A stretch of DNA of 64,000 nucleotides, from assembly GCA_963824085.1 (NCBI GenBank), contig CAWGNT010000021.1:127198-191197 (forward strand). The letters are read 5' to 3'. The notes beneath the pieces are model-generated. The model was given only the letters and a program-made list of their open reading frames with translations, ran no database searches and was not told the DNA's origin. The position numbers and the translations under genes were made by a program. This document shows, one piece after another, positions 9,440-18,975 of the stretch. Each line of letters begins with the position of its first letter. The first letter of the stretch is position 1. The DNA comes from JARRNE01 sp963824085. Lineage in GTDB: Bacteria > Pseudomonadota > Gammaproteobacteria > Chromatiales > Chromatiaceae.

Positions 9440-9540
9440 GATGGGCGCGCTTCGCTTTGCCATCCTCCATTTCTGTCCTCTGACTTCTGACTTCTGACTT
9501 CTGCCATCTGATGGGCACGCTCCGCTTTGCCCATCCTACT
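9440..9540. repeat. Compound dispersed repeat, copy 2
   Basis: This copy has the same parts as the one at 7493-7570: ATGGGCGCGCTTCGCTTTGCC, then TTCTGTCC with a run of 7-base TTCTGAC units, then ATGGGCACGCTCCGCTTTGCCCATCC. It lies in the 145-base convergent gap between the sugar kinase and prsT. The last repeat unit supplies the TAG stop codon of prsT (9536-9538, minus). The TGGGCA...TGCCCA arms can pair. Confidence 0.78.
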
Positions 9541-12316
9541 GGAGCTTCTGAAGGAGCGCCTTTGCGTCCTTCGCCTGATCGAAGCTTGGATCGTCTCGCA
9601 GCAGCCGCGTGAGGACCTTGATCGCCTCCTCCTTGCGGCCCGCCTGACTCAGACCTACCGCCACGTGGTAACCAATCTCCGACTGGGTCGGGTAGGACAC
9701 AGATGCCTGCTGGAGGATGGTAAGCCCCTCCTGCGCCTTGCCTTCCTGCAGGAGAATCCAACCGTAAGTGTCGGCCACCTCCGGACGGTTCGGGTCGAGG
9801 TCGTACGCCTTTCGGGCCGTCTCCAGCGCCCGGGAATCGCCCTCTTTCTGGTACAGCCAAGCGAGATTGTTCAGCATCACGACATTCTTCTGATCCGCCT
9901 GCACGACCTTCTCGTAGGCCTTTATGGCGTCCGCCTCGCGGCCTTCCAGTTGGTAGTAAAGAGCGAGGGCGCCCCACGCCGTGGTATCGTCCGGCTGTGC
10001 CGCAAGCCAGCCCTCGAGCACCCCGATGGCGTCCTTGCGCCGGTTGTCCTGCGCATAGGCATGGGCAAGGCGAAGGGCGGCCGCGCTGCTCTTATCCCTC
10101 TCGTATGCCGCAGCAAAGGCCCTCGCGGCATCACCCGGTTCCTTCTGGGCAAGGTGGACGGCTCCTTCGATCTGGTAGCCGACCGCGGACTTCACATAGT
10201 CACGCTCGAGCTGCTTTGCGAGGTCCAACGCCTCTCCCGGTCGCCCGTCCTGCAGCTCCAAGGAGGCGAGCGCCACCCGCGCATTGATGAAGTCTGGCTT
10301 TACCTCTATCGCCTCGCCGAACGCTGTCCTTGCGCCGGACAGGTCGCCCGCCTTCCATCTGGCGCCCCCCAGCAGATAGAGGGTCTCCGGGTCCTTGGGC
10401 CGCAGCTGAGAAAGCTGCTCGAAAGTACGAACCGCATTGGCGCTCTCCCCGGCCAACGCCTGTGCACGTCCGAGGATTTCGAGCACCTGCGGGTTGTCCG
10501 GGAACCGGGTCGACAGGGCGTTAGCAGCGCTGAGCGCCTTGAGTGGCGCCTGGTGGGCGAGGTAGTGGCGGGCAAGCAGAAGACCCGGCTGCACCGCCTG
10601 CTGATTCGCGTCCCGTGCCTTCTCCAACCAGGAGAGCATGGCGCCCGTGTCGCCTCGGCGCTCCGCCAGCGCCGCCAATCCCAACATGGCCGCAAGCTGT
10701 CCGGGCTGCTGCTTCAGCACCTGCTCGTAACGCCCCTGCGCGGCCTGCAGGTCGTTCGTCGAGACATCGATCCGCGCAAGGTTGAGCTCCGCCGTCACGA
10801 ACTTGGGGTCCACCTCCAACGCCTTCTTGAACCGCTCGGCAGCCTTGTCGGTGTCCCCCTTGGCCAATAAGGCGAGACCCGTGAGGTTGTAGGGTATGGC
10901 GCTATCGGGCATGCGCTCCTCCATGGCCTTACTCGCCTTGAGCGCCGCGTCGAATTGCTTGTTCTTGAGATGCGCCAGAACCAACAGCACGTCCGCCTGG
11001 AGGACGCCCTGACCGAGGTCGACGGCCGACTGCAGCTCGGAGATGGCCTTATCGGTCTCTCCGCCAGCGAGCATGGTCAAGGCCAGCTGGGTACGCAAGG
11101 CAGCGACATCAGGCGCAGCGTCGACGGCGCGATTGAGCCACTCCTGCCCTTTTGCCTGATCCCCATTCAGCATATAGGCGCTGCCGAGAAGGGCCATCAG
11201 CTGGGCGTCTTGAGTCTTGGTCGCCAGCGGCTCCAGGACTTCGATGGCGCGCTGCGGCTGCCGGAGCTTGATTCGGGTCGCCCCTAGGACCTTAACCGCT
11301 TGAAGACTGTCGGGCATGGCTGCGACGACACGGCTGAGATACTCGTCGGCCAGCTGCAGATCTCCCCGAGCGAAGCTGATGATTCCCATGAGCAGCTGGC
11401 TCTGTACATGATTCGGCGACACGGCGAGCACGCGCTGCAGCTGGTCCGTTGCCGCCTGCCAGTCCTTTTCCTGGAAGGCAATCACCCCGCGCAGATAGTG
11501 GCTCATGGGGACGTCCTTCTGGATCTCGTCTGCGCGGTCGAGATCCGCCTTCGCCGCCTTGATGTCCCCAAGGCCGATCATGGTCACCGCGTGGCCGAGC
11601 ACCGCCTGGATGTTGTTCGGGTCAAGCTTGACGACCTGTTCGAAGCGTTGCGCCGCCTGCTTGACCTCGCCCTTGCGGCGGTGAAGCTCCGCACGAATGA
11701 GGAGCGCTGCCTCGTCGTTCGGGAAGCGTTCCAGAAAGCTGTCGGCAGCAATGGCGGCCGCCTCGAAGTCCCCGCGCGCGAAAGCGAGCTGAATCTTGCC
11801 CAGCGCGGCCTCGCGATTACTCTCGTCGAGGCGCAATGCTTCGTCGAAGGCATCCTCCGCTTCCGGGAGCTGATTGAGTCCGAGCTTGGCGCGACCGCGC
11901 AGCGCGTCCGCACGGGCCTGTTCTGTCTTGTCCGAGGGCGTTTGGACGGTGTCCAGGGTGTCGAGTGCATCCGAGAACTTGCCTTGCAGCAGCAGCGCCT
12001 CGACCAGATTCAGCTGCCAGCTCTTGACGTCACCGCCGAGGTCTCCCACGCGGCGGAATTCCTTCTCGGCCGACGGTCCGTTCCGCAGCTTGAGGTAAGT
12101 CTCGCCGAGCAGCAGGCGCGCACCGGCATTACCCGGGTCCTGCTGAAGGACGTTCTTGAGCTCGATGACGGCGGCCTTCTCATCCCCATCCTTCAAGTAG
12201 CCACGGGCCTTGGCCAGGTCGTCGGCGGCAAAGGCCGACGCTGCGGCCCAAAGCAGGGCGACAAAGAGGCAACAGAGAGTGCCGAGAAACGCCGCAGAGG
12301 GTTTTCTAGAGATCAT
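9536..12316 (-). CDS. prsT: PEP-CTERM system TPR-repeat protein PrsT
   Basis: The 926-residue exported protein consists almost wholly of tetratricopeptide repeats. A signal peptide (about 1-30) ends in the signal peptidase I-like site SAFA/ADD. The rest is more than twenty 34-residue TPR units, such as AVIELKNVLQQDPGNAGARLLLGETYLKL. This matches PrsT of the PEP-CTERM/exosortase exopolysaccharide systems, whose biochemical role is poorly known. The family is usually called a lipoprotein, but no lipobox cysteine stands in the right place here. The gene overlaps prsR by 11 bases and belongs to a unit with prsR, prsK and the sugar transferase. Its stop codon comes from a dispersed repeat. Confidence 0.9.
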   Translation of the reverse strand: MISRKPSAAFLGTLCCLFVALLWAAASAFAADDLAKARGYLKDGDEKAAVIELKNVLQQDPGNAGARLLLGETYLKLRNGPSAEKEFRRVGDLGGDVKSWQLNLVEALLLQGKFSDALDTLDTVQTPSDKTEQARADALRGRAKLGLNQLPEAEDAFDEALRLDESNREAALGKIQLAFARGDFEAAAIAADSFLERFPNDEAALLIRAELHRRKGEVKQAAQRFEQVVKLDPNNIQAVLGHAVTMIGLGDIKAAKADLDRADEIQKDVPMSHYLRGVIAFQEKDWQAATDQLQRVLAVSPNHVQSQLLMGIISFARGDLQLADEYLSRVVAAMPDSLQAVKVLGATRIKLRQPQRAIEVLEPLATKTQDAQLMALLGSAYMLNGDQAKGQEWLNRAVDAAPDVAALRTQLALTMLAGGETDKAISELQSAVDLGQGVLQADVLLVLAHLKNKQFDAALKASKAMEERMPDSAIPYNLTGLALLAKGDTDKAAERFKKALEVDPKFVTAELNLARIDVSTNDLQAAQGRYEQVLKQQPGQLAAMLGLAALAERRGDTGAMLSWLEKARDANQQAVQPGLLLARHYLAHQAPLKALSAANALSTRFPDNPQVLEILGRAQALAGESANAVRTFEQLSQLRPKDPETLYLLGGARWKAGDLSGARTAFGEAIEVKPDFINARVALASLELQDGRPGEALDLAKQLERDYVKSAVGYQIEGAVHLAQKEPGDAARAFAAAYERDKSSAAALRLAHAYAQDNRRKDAIGVLEGWLAAQPDDTTAWGALALYYQLEGREADAIKAYEKVVQADQKNVVMLNNLAWLYQKEGDSRALETARKAYDLDPNRPEVADTYGWILLQEGKAQEGLTILQQASVSYPTQSEIGYHVAVGLSQAGRKEEAIKVLTRLLRDDPSFDQAKDAKALLQKLQ

Positions 12317-13685
12317 CGCCAGTCCTCAGTTGTTCGGCCAAGCCGTGCTTCTTCATTAGGCTATACAGGGTAGGACGCGTGACGCCGAGCAGTTCGGCAG
12401 TACGCGAGACATTGTTGTCCGTGTAGGCAAGCGCACGTTGGATGGCCCGAAGCTCGGCCATCTCGCGAACCTCCCGCAGCTCGAACGGCTCTGGTTCCAC
12501 TTCGACGTCGTCAAGCTCCAGATCCTCGCGCGTGATCTGGTTGCCATCGGCCATGATCACTGCCCGCTTGATCCGGTTTTCCAACTCGCGGACGTTCCCC
12601 GGCCAGCGGTGGTGTTCGATTACCTCCAGTGCGGCTTGGGTATAGTCTCGGATCGGGCGCTGGAGCTGCTTCGCAAAACGAGTGAGAAAGGCTCGCGCCA
12701 AGACGACGGAATCGTCAGCGCGCTCCCGCAGGGGAGGAACGTTGATCGTTGCCTCGTTGATGCGGTAATACAGGTCTTCCCGGAACCTGCCGTCGCGGAT
12801 CAAAGCGGGGAGGTCCTGATGGGTGGCACACACAACCCGTACATCCACCGGAATCTCCTTGCGCCCGCCCAAACGCTCGATGACTCGCTCTTGGAGGAAG
12901 CGCAGCAGCTTTGCCTGAAGGGAAAGGGGCAGATCGCCAACCTCATCGAGAAAGAGAATGCCGCCATCCGCTGTCTCGATCTTACCGACTGTGGTCTTGA
13001 CCGCACCGGTGAAGGCCCCCTTCTCGTATCCGAACAGCTCGCTCTCCAGCAGATTCTCAGGGATTGCAGCACAGTTGATCGCAACCAGCCGCTTGTCGGC
13101 GCGTGTGCTTAGGGCGTGCAGAATGCGTACAAGCACTTCCTTCCCGGTCCCGCTCTCGCCAAGGATGAGTGTCGTCACGTCGGCGGGGGCGAGCTTCTCG
13201 ACGGTGCGACAGACTTTCAGCATCTCCGGGCTGGCGGCGATCAGATCCTCGAAGGGGGAGCGCGATGCTCGCGCTATCAGCTTGCGGTTTTCGTCTTCCA
13301 GAATCCGGACCTTCGCCGCCCGCTCCACCACGAGAGACAGAATCTCGGGATCGATGGGCTTCTCGTAGAAGTCGTAGGCCCCGAGACCGATCGCCCGCAC
13401 GGCATTGCCGCGGTCGTCGTGACCCGTCACCACAATGACCTTGGCCAAGGGGTCCATGCCCAGGATTTCTTTGAGGGCACTGAAGCCCTCAGTCACACCC
13501 CCAGGATCGGGCGGCAAGCCCAGGTCGAGACTCACGACCGTCGGCTGAAAGTCTCGCATCAGCGAGACGGCGCCCTCGCGGTCGGCCGCAACCGCCACTT
13601 CAAAACGGTCGAAGCTCCAGCGCAGCTGACTCTGCAGACCGATATCGTCTTCGACGATTAGCAGCTTGGTGTGTCTATCTTCCAA
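12306..13685 (-). CDS. prsR: PEP-CTERM-box sigma-54 response regulator PrsR
   Basis: The 459-residue response regulator has three domains. The receiver has D12/D13, phospho-acceptor D54 in VSLDLGLP and K109. The sigma-54 AAA+ domain has Walker A GESGTGKE at 176-183, GAFTGA at 223-228 for contact with sigma-54, and Walker B GGILFLDEVGDL. The C-terminal Fis-type helix-turn-helix includes NVSRTAELLGVTRPTLYSLM. All residues needed for sigma-54 activation are intact. In the PEP-CTERM systems this regulator pairs with PrsK and acts at sigma-54 promoters of EPS and PEP-CTERM genes. It is encoded directly after prsK (4-base gap) and overlaps prsT. Confidence 0.95.
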   Translation of the reverse strand: MEDRHTKLLIVEDDIGLQSQLRWSFDRFEVAVAADREGAVSLMRDFQPTVVSLDLGLPPDPGGVTEGFSALKEILGMDPLAKVIVVTGHDDRGNAVRAIGLGAYDFYEKPIDPEILSLVVERAAKVRILEDENRKLIARASRSPFEDLIAASPEMLKVCRTVEKLAPADVTTLILGESGTGKEVLVRILHALSTRADKRLVAINCAAIPENLLESELFGYEKGAFTGAVKTTVGKIETADGGILFLDEVGDLPLSLQAKLLRFLQERVIERLGGRKEIPVDVRVVCATHQDLPALIRDGRFREDLYYRINEATINVPPLRERADDSVVLARAFLTRFAKQLQRPIRDYTQAALEVIEHHRWPGNVRELENRIKRAVIMADGNQITREDLELDDVEVEPEPFELREVREMAELRAIQRALAYTDNNVSRTAELLGVTRPTLYSLMKKHGLAEQLRTGDDL

Positions 13686-13689
13686 ACGC

Positions 13690-15801
13690 CTAACCCGACT
13701 CTGTAACCAAGGACCTTGGCTCCCCTACCTCTTCCGCCATGGGCAAGATCATAGTGAACCGCGTGCCCGCTCCCGGGCTGCTGGAGACCTCGACGCGTCC
13801 GCCCAAGGCGCGAATGAACTCGCGGCACTCGTAGGCACCGATTCCCATGCCCGTCAGACCCTTCGTCGAATCGAACGGCTTGAACAGGCGATCGCGAATG
13901 AAAGCGGCATCCATGCCAATGCCGTCGTCTGCGATCTCGATCGACGCCTGCGGACCCTCTCTCGAAAGGCGAGCTGTGATGGCCCCCGTAGGACTAGTCG
14001 CCTCCTGCGCATTTTGGATGATGTGTCCGACAACGGCTAACAGGCGATCCCTGTCTGCGTAGACCACAATCTCCTCAGTCGTTTCCACGACCAGCCGCGG
14101 CCGCGGGTCGCGCGATGCACTCTCGGCAACCACCTCCCGCAGCGCCATGCCGAGCTCCACCCTATCGAACCGACTGCCCGGCATCGCGCTTCGCAGCTGC
14201 GCCAACAGGCGGCTCATCTTGTCCACGGAGTTCCGAACGGTCGCGATCGCGTCCTCCATGAAGGCGGGATTGTCCTTGTGGCGCTCCGCGTTCCGCGCTA
14301 CCAGCGATAGCTGAGCGATCAAGTTTTTGAGGTCATGAACCACAAAGGCCGACAGACGATTGAATCCCTCGAACTGACGAGCATCCGCCAGTGCCTTCGC
14401 GGCCCGCTCCAAGGCAACATAGCTCGCGGCTTGGCGGGCGGCCGTCTTGAGAAGGTCCAGCGTCTCCCAGTTCAGCTGCTGGCGCGCGCGCGGACGCTCC
14501 AGCATGACGAAACCGAGCAGGTCATCGTCGTGAAATAGGGGGACGATGAGCCACAACCGCTTGCTCTGTGCGACCCACGTGGGGATGGTAAGTCCGTCAT
14601 AGGCGTCCGGATCGGACTCGTACTCGTCCAGGTTCACGATCCAGCGGCGGGCGGAAAGGAAGGCGTACAGGGAGCCAAAGTCCGCCCCCTTGCCCAGTAC
14701 CTCCCCGGGGAGATTCCAGGAGCGCTCGTGCTCACAAGCGGCCTCACCGCTACACAGCCACAAGGCGCCGCCTGGGCTGTCCACAAGCTCGCCGAGCGCA
14801 AAAATGATCCTCTCCGACAGAGTCGCCTGCAAGACGTCACCCGACAACACCCCTATGAGGTGCAGCCACTCCTCCCGATAATCATACTTGTAGCTGAAAA
14901 AGTGCTTGTTGATGAAGACCTTGACACGAGAGCGAAAGTACCCCGAGAAAAGCAATACGACAAGGACCAACGCGGCACCGAAGAAGAATACCGCCTGAAA
15001 GACCGAGCTCCACTCACCGCCGTAGAGGCGTATGTAGTAGCCGGCGAGAGACATCACCAATAGATAGATCCCCGCCGCAACGAGAGATGTGGTGTGGAAG
15101 ACGATCCTGCGGGATACGAAAAGGTCGAACGACCACTGCGGGTTGCGAGCGACCGATACGGCGATCAGCGGCACCACCAATGCGTTGGCGGCCCCCCGAG
15201 CGAGCCAGATGTCAGGGTCCAAGCGCTTGAAGAGGAGCGCATCGGCGAAGAAGTAGAAGTCGTAGGCAAAGAGTGCCCCGATGCCGAAGCAGAGGAACTT
15301 GACGCCCCAGCGGTGCTCCCACGGCGTATTGCGATACACCTGCTCGACCAGCACCAAGGCTGCGACAGGAAACAAGACCTGGAGCGCAAGGCGGAGTGTG
15401 GCCACGTCTATCCCTTGCAGCGCGGGCGTATCGGCGGCGAAGTCTTCGATCGGCAACATGAGGAGTGCGGCCAAACCAAAGGCCAGTAGGCGCAACCATA
15501 GGAAGGTGTGGCGCAAGCCGAGCTTCTCCTTGAGCTGGATTTCCAGGAGACCCAGCAAAAAGATGACCCACACGAGATCCCGCAGCGCCTCGAGGGTCCA
15601 GATCCAGTGCATCGATAGGCTGTGCCAACCCGCATGGACAGCCGCGCCCGCAGCCCACACCGCACTCGCGAAGGCCGCAACCACCAAGAGTGCTCCCTGC
15701 ATACGGCCCCGCCAGGCAGTCACCAGCAACGCCGCCAATACGAAGAACAGAACCGCGGTGACCCCATACCCGACGGCACCGAATGCATCGAGCGATGCCA
15801 T
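13690..15801 (-). CDS. prsK: PEP-CTERM system sensor histidine kinase PrsK
   Basis: The 703-residue membrane kinase is the partner of PrsR. The N-terminal third holds about eight membrane segments (from GYGVTAVLFFVLAALLVTAW on). A GAF-like domain occupies about 320-470, and the kinase core follows with the H box FVVHDLKNLIAQ (His near 489) and ATP-binding motifs DDGIGMD and GMGIGAYECREF. I chose the ATG at 15801 because AGAGGA lies 7 bases upstream. A GTG at 15828 that overlaps the upstream stop codon (GTGA) is the alternative and adds nine residues. The gene lies between the sugar transferase gene and prsR. Confidence 0.93.
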   Translation of the reverse strand: MASLDAFGAVGYGVTAVLFFVLAALLVTAWRGRMQGALLVVAAFASAVWAAGAAVHAGWHSLSMHWIWTLEALRDLVWVIFLLGLLEIQLKEKLGLRHTFLWLRLLAFGLAALLMLPIEDFAADTPALQGIDVATLRLALQVLFPVAALVLVEQVYRNTPWEHRWGVKFLCFGIGALFAYDFYFFADALLFKRLDPDIWLARGAANALVVPLIAVSVARNPQWSFDLFVSRRIVFHTTSLVAAGIYLLVMSLAGYYIRLYGGEWSSVFQAVFFFGAALVLVVLLFSGYFRSRVKVFINKHFFSYKYDYREEWLHLIGVLSGDVLQATLSERIIFALGELVDSPGGALWLCSGEAACEHERSWNLPGEVLGKGADFGSLYAFLSARRWIVNLDEYESDPDAYDGLTIPTWVAQSKRLWLIVPLFHDDDLLGFVMLERPRARQQLNWETLDLLKTAARQAASYVALERAAKALADARQFEGFNRLSAFVVHDLKNLIAQLSLVARNAERHKDNPAFMEDAIATVRNSVDKMSRLLAQLRSAMPGSRFDRVELGMALREVVAESASRDPRPRLVVETTEEIVVYADRDRLLAVVGHIIQNAQEATSPTGAITARLSREGPQASIEIADDGIGMDAAFIRDRLFKPFDSTKGLTGMGIGAYECREFIRALGGRVEVSSSPGAGTRFTMILPMAEEVGEPRSLVTESG

Positions 15802-15824
15802 GGGATTATCCTCTGGCAAGCCGC

Positions 15825-17219
15825 TCACCGTGCGCCCTTACCGAGCAAGACCACCTCTACCGTCTGGAGCAGAATGATGAGGTCGAGCACGATACCGGCG
15901 TGCTTGACGTAGTAGAGATCGAACTCGAGCTTTCGCTTCGCATCATTTTCGGTGGATCCGTACGGATAGAGAAGCTGAGCCCAGCCGGTGACACCAGGTT
16001 TGACCCGGTGCCGTTCGCAGTAGTAGGGAATGCTCGCCGAGAGACGTTCCACAAACTCCGGGCGCTCCGGCCGGGGCCCTACGAGGCTCATATGTCCCTT
16101 GAGGACGTTAAGGATCTGGGGCAGCTCGTCGAGCCGGGTCTTGCGCAAAAACGCACCGAGGCGCGTCATGCGCGTGTCGTTCTTGCTCGCCCACTGTGGT
16201 ACGCCGTCCGCTTCTGCATCCACGCGCATGCTGCGGAACTTGTGCAGGCGGAACAGCCCCCCGTTCTGCCCCACCCGCACCTGATGGTAGAAGACGGGAT
16301 CCCGGCCGCGGGACTCGATCAGGCTGGCAAGGGCAACCAGTCCCATGATGGGAGCGGCGACACCCAGCATCAGGACACTGGCCGCGATATCGAACAGCCG
16401 CTTGCCATAGAGCCCCGTCACGCCCATGTGGAACCCGGGCGAGAAGAAGATCCAGCTTGGATGCAGTAAATCGATCTTGACAATCGCGAGCTCCTTCTCG
16501 AAGAAGCCGAGCAGGTCGTGGACTTCAAAGCCGCTCATCTTGCAGTCGAGAAGGTCGTTGACCGGCAAGCTGTTGCGCCTGTCGTCGGCGGCCACCACGA
16601 TTTCGTCCGCCTCGTAGGCAATTGCCAAATCCAGTAGAGGCCCCGGCTCGACGACAAGCTTGCCGGCCGGGACCTGCGGGTTGCATTCGGGCAGAGGCAC
16701 ATAACCCGCCACCGTGAATCCCAAGCCTGGGTCCTCCTCGACCAGCGCCTCGATACTCTGCGCGTTGAGCCCAGCCCCGACGACCAGCACGCGCCGTTTG
16801 CGTGCATCTACGCTCGCGAAGCGGGTGAAAATAGCTCGCGTCACGAAGATCCCGATCAGCGAGTAAAGCAAGCTCAGGCCGATCACGCCGCGACCGATGA
16901 AGATCGACGGAAACACGTAAAAGACGACGGCCAGGATGGCGGCGCCAAGAAGAAAAGCGATGCCGACTCGAACCGGGAAGCCGGCCTCTTGCTCTTGGAC
17001 TCCCCTCTGGTAGAGTCCCATCGCGACCATCGCAACCAACATGACGATCGCGAAAACCAGTGCAGTGACTGTGACCGTTTGGGCATCGAGATCTTCAGTC
17101 AGCGTCCATCCGAAACGCGTGCGCACCCCAAGGCTGAGGGCGGCGAAAAAGATAATCGCCTCCATCATCCCTAGGTAGAGGTAAATCTTTGCGACGTAGT
17201 AACCGAAGACCCGGATCAT
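15825..17219 (-). CDS. PEP-CTERM-associated undecaprenyl-phosphate sugar transferase (EpsB type)
   Basis: This 464-residue membrane protein is of the polyprenyl glycosylphosphotransferase type, which starts a repeat unit by moving a sugar phosphate onto undecaprenyl phosphate. Four or five membrane segments fill about 10-135. A Rossmann-like CoA-binding segment follows (RRVLVVGAGLNAQSIEAL, from about 143). A further membrane anchor is at about 275-300, and the catalytic domain has KFRSMRVDAE, TRLDELPQ, GHMSLVGPRPERPEF and KPGVTGWAQ. It matches the family described as sugar transferase, PEP-CTERM system associated (EpsB_2). It is the first gene of the unit that continues with prsK, prsR and prsT. 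Confidence 0.92.
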   Translation of the reverse strand: MIRVFGYYVAKIYLYLGMMEAIIFFAALSLGVRTRFGWTLTEDLDAQTVTVTALVFAIVMLVAMVAMGLYQRGVQEQEAGFPVRVGIAFLLGAAILAVVFYVFPSIFIGRGVIGLSLLYSLIGIFVTRAIFTRFASVDARKRRVLVVGAGLNAQSIEALVEEDPGLGFTVAGYVPLPECNPQVPAGKLVVEPGPLLDLAIAYEADEIVVAADDRRNSLPVNDLLDCKMSGFEVHDLLGFFEKELAIVKIDLLHPSWIFFSPGFHMGVTGLYGKRLFDIAASVLMLGVAAPIMGLVALASLIESRGRDPVFYHQVRVGQNGGLFRLHKFRSMRVDAEADGVPQWASKNDTRMTRLGAFLRKTRLDELPQILNVLKGHMSLVGPRPERPEFVERLSASIPYYCERHRVKPGVTGWAQLLYPYGSTENDAKRKLEFDLYYVKHAGIVLDLIILLQTVEVVLLGKGAR

Positions 17220-17622
17220 GAGGGAGGTTGAGGGCTTGCGTAGGATCTATTTGGTGTCCTGGCGAGCGCTTCAGCATGTCCTCTGCACTCGCCGTCGCGC
17301 ATCGTTCGTGTCACGGCAAGCCCCGAGCTGCTCCGCGCGCGAGGCGGCGGGACTGCTTCGACTATGGCGGTTCGCCTGGACACCGCCGGCGGACGAGCTG
17401 GACTCGCCTCCGAGCGGCGTCGAAATGCTATCACAGAGCGGGCGCGCGAAATCTTTCCGAACCGAGAAGGAGCTTCCCGGGTTGCGGCCGCCGTCACACA
17501 GCGGGCCGCAGCATCGCGATGGCGGACACTCGGCGGTCGCTTTCGCTCCGTCCGCCTTGATATGATCCAGGCCGCAACGACAACGGGATGCACGGACACA
17601 ACGAAGGCAGGATTTTTGTTTT
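17220..17622. promoter_or_regulatory. Divergent control region between the sugar transferase and UDP-sugar dehydrogenase genes
   Basis: This 403-base divergent gap should hold promoters for both polysaccharide units. On the plus strand a TATGAT (17561-17566) lies 57 bases before the dehydrogenase ATG and is the best -10 candidate, but its -35 is poor. I searched by eye for sigma-54 elements (TGGCAC-N5-TTGC in both directions), as PrsR control would predict, and found no convincing match. No open frame has believable codon use. Confidence 0.4.
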
Positions 17623-18909
17623 ATGGCTAACGACCTGGAACTGCAGAATGTCCGGATAGGAATCATCGGTCTCGGGTATGTCGGGCTGCCCCTTGCCGTA
17701 GAGTTTGGCAAGCGCTATCCGACCGTCGGGTACGACACCAATGCCGCCCGGATCGCGGAGCTCAGACAGGGCATGGACAGCTCCTTAGAAGTCGAGCCGC
17801 ATGAGCTCACGCATGCCGCCAAGCTGACGTACGCTGCAAGCACGGAAGACGTCGCGGACTGCAACCTGTACGTCGTCACCGTCCCCACTCCGATCAATGC
17901 CCATAAGGAGCCTGACCTCCGTCCGCTCCAGTCGGCCAGCCGCACGCTGGGCGGCGTCCTGAAACCTGGTGACATCGTGGTCTACGAATCGACCGTCTAC
18001 CCGGGAGCGACCGAGGAGGTTTGCGTCCCCATCCTGGAGCAGGTCTCGGGCCTCAGATTCAACGAGGATTTCTACGTAGGCTACAGCCCGGAACGCATCA
18101 ATCCCGGCGATAAAGAGCATCGGCTGATCAATATCAAGAAAGTGACTTCGGGCTCTACGCCCGAAGTCGCCGACTTCGTTGACCGACTCTACCGTAGTGT
18201 CGTCGTTGCCGGCACCCACAAGGCCAGCAGCATTCGCGTCGCCGAGGCGGCCAAGGTCATCGAGAACACGCAGCGAGACGTCAATATCGCGCTTATCAAC
18301 GAGCTCTCGATCATCTTCAACCGCTTGGGGATCGACACCCAGGAGGTTCTAGAAGCCGCGGGCAGCAAGTGGAACTTCCTGCCGTTCCGTCCTGGGCTTG
18401 TGGGTGGGCACTGCATCGGCGTCGACCCCTATTACCTGACCCACAAGGCCCAGGCCATCGGCTATCACCCGGAAATCATTCTAGCCGGCCGCCGACTGAA
18501 CGACAGCATGGGCTCCTACGTAGTCGGCCGCCTCATCAAGCTGATGATGCGGCGCAACCTGGTTCACGAGGGAAGCCAAGTGCTAGTTCTTGGGTTGACC
18601 TTCAAGGAGAACTGCCCGGATCTGCGCAACACCCGGGTCGTGGACATCGTCAGGGAGCTGGGCGACTACGGCATCGGCTGCGACCTGTACGACCCTTGGG
18701 TCGATCCCGCCCAGGCGGAGAGCGAGTATGGTATCCGTCCCATCGGCGAGCCGTCGCGCGGCATCTATGACGCCATCATCCTCGCGGTGGCGCACCGCCA
18801 GTTTCGAGAGCTTGGCGTAGATCAGATCCGCAAGTTCGGAAGACCCGATGCCGTACTCTACGACGTGAAACACCTGTTCCCGGCCGCATCCGTCGACGGT
18901 CGGCTCTAG
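17623..18909 (+). CDS. UDP-N-acetylhexosamine 6-dehydrogenase (TviB/WbpA-like)
   Basis: This 428-residue enzyme of the UDP-glucose/GDP-mannose dehydrogenase family oxidises C6 of a UDP-sugar in two steps with NAD+. The NAD-binding motif GLGYVGLP is at 16-23. The catalytic cysteine is near 264 in GGHCIGVDPYYL, and the C-terminal binding domain includes VLGLTFKENCPDLRNT. The text is closest to the TviB group (UDP-GlcNAc to UDP-GlcNAcA, for Vi-like polymers) rather than to plain UDP-glucose dehydrogenase; the exact sugar is inferred. AAGGCAGGA precedes the ATG. The next gene is a UDP-sugar epimerase, so the two likely work in series. Confidence 0.9.
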   Translation: MANDLELQNVRIGIIGLGYVGLPLAVEFGKRYPTVGYDTNAARIAELRQGMDSSLEVEPHELTHAAKLTYAASTEDVADCNLYVVTVPTPINAHKEPDLRPLQSASRTLGGVLKPGDIVVYESTVYPGATEEVCVPILEQVSGLRFNEDFYVGYSPERINPGDKEHRLINIKKVTSGSTPEVADFVDRLYRSVVVAGTHKASSIRVAEAAKVIENTQRDVNIALINELSIIFNRLGIDTQEVLEAAGSKWNFLPFRPGLVGGHCIGVDPYYLTHKAQAIGYHPEIILAGRRLNDSMGSYVVGRLIKLMMRRNLVHEGSQVLVLGLTFKENCPDLRNTRVVDIVRELGDYGIGCDLYDPWVDPAQAESEYGIRPIGEPSRGIYDAIILAVAHRQFRELGVDQIRKFGRPDAVLYDVKHLFPAASVDGRL

Positions 18910-18975
18910 ACTCGCCGGTCAACCCGCACTCCGCACGCTCGCGTGCAAACCACCTCTCTGAGTTTGAGGACAGCG

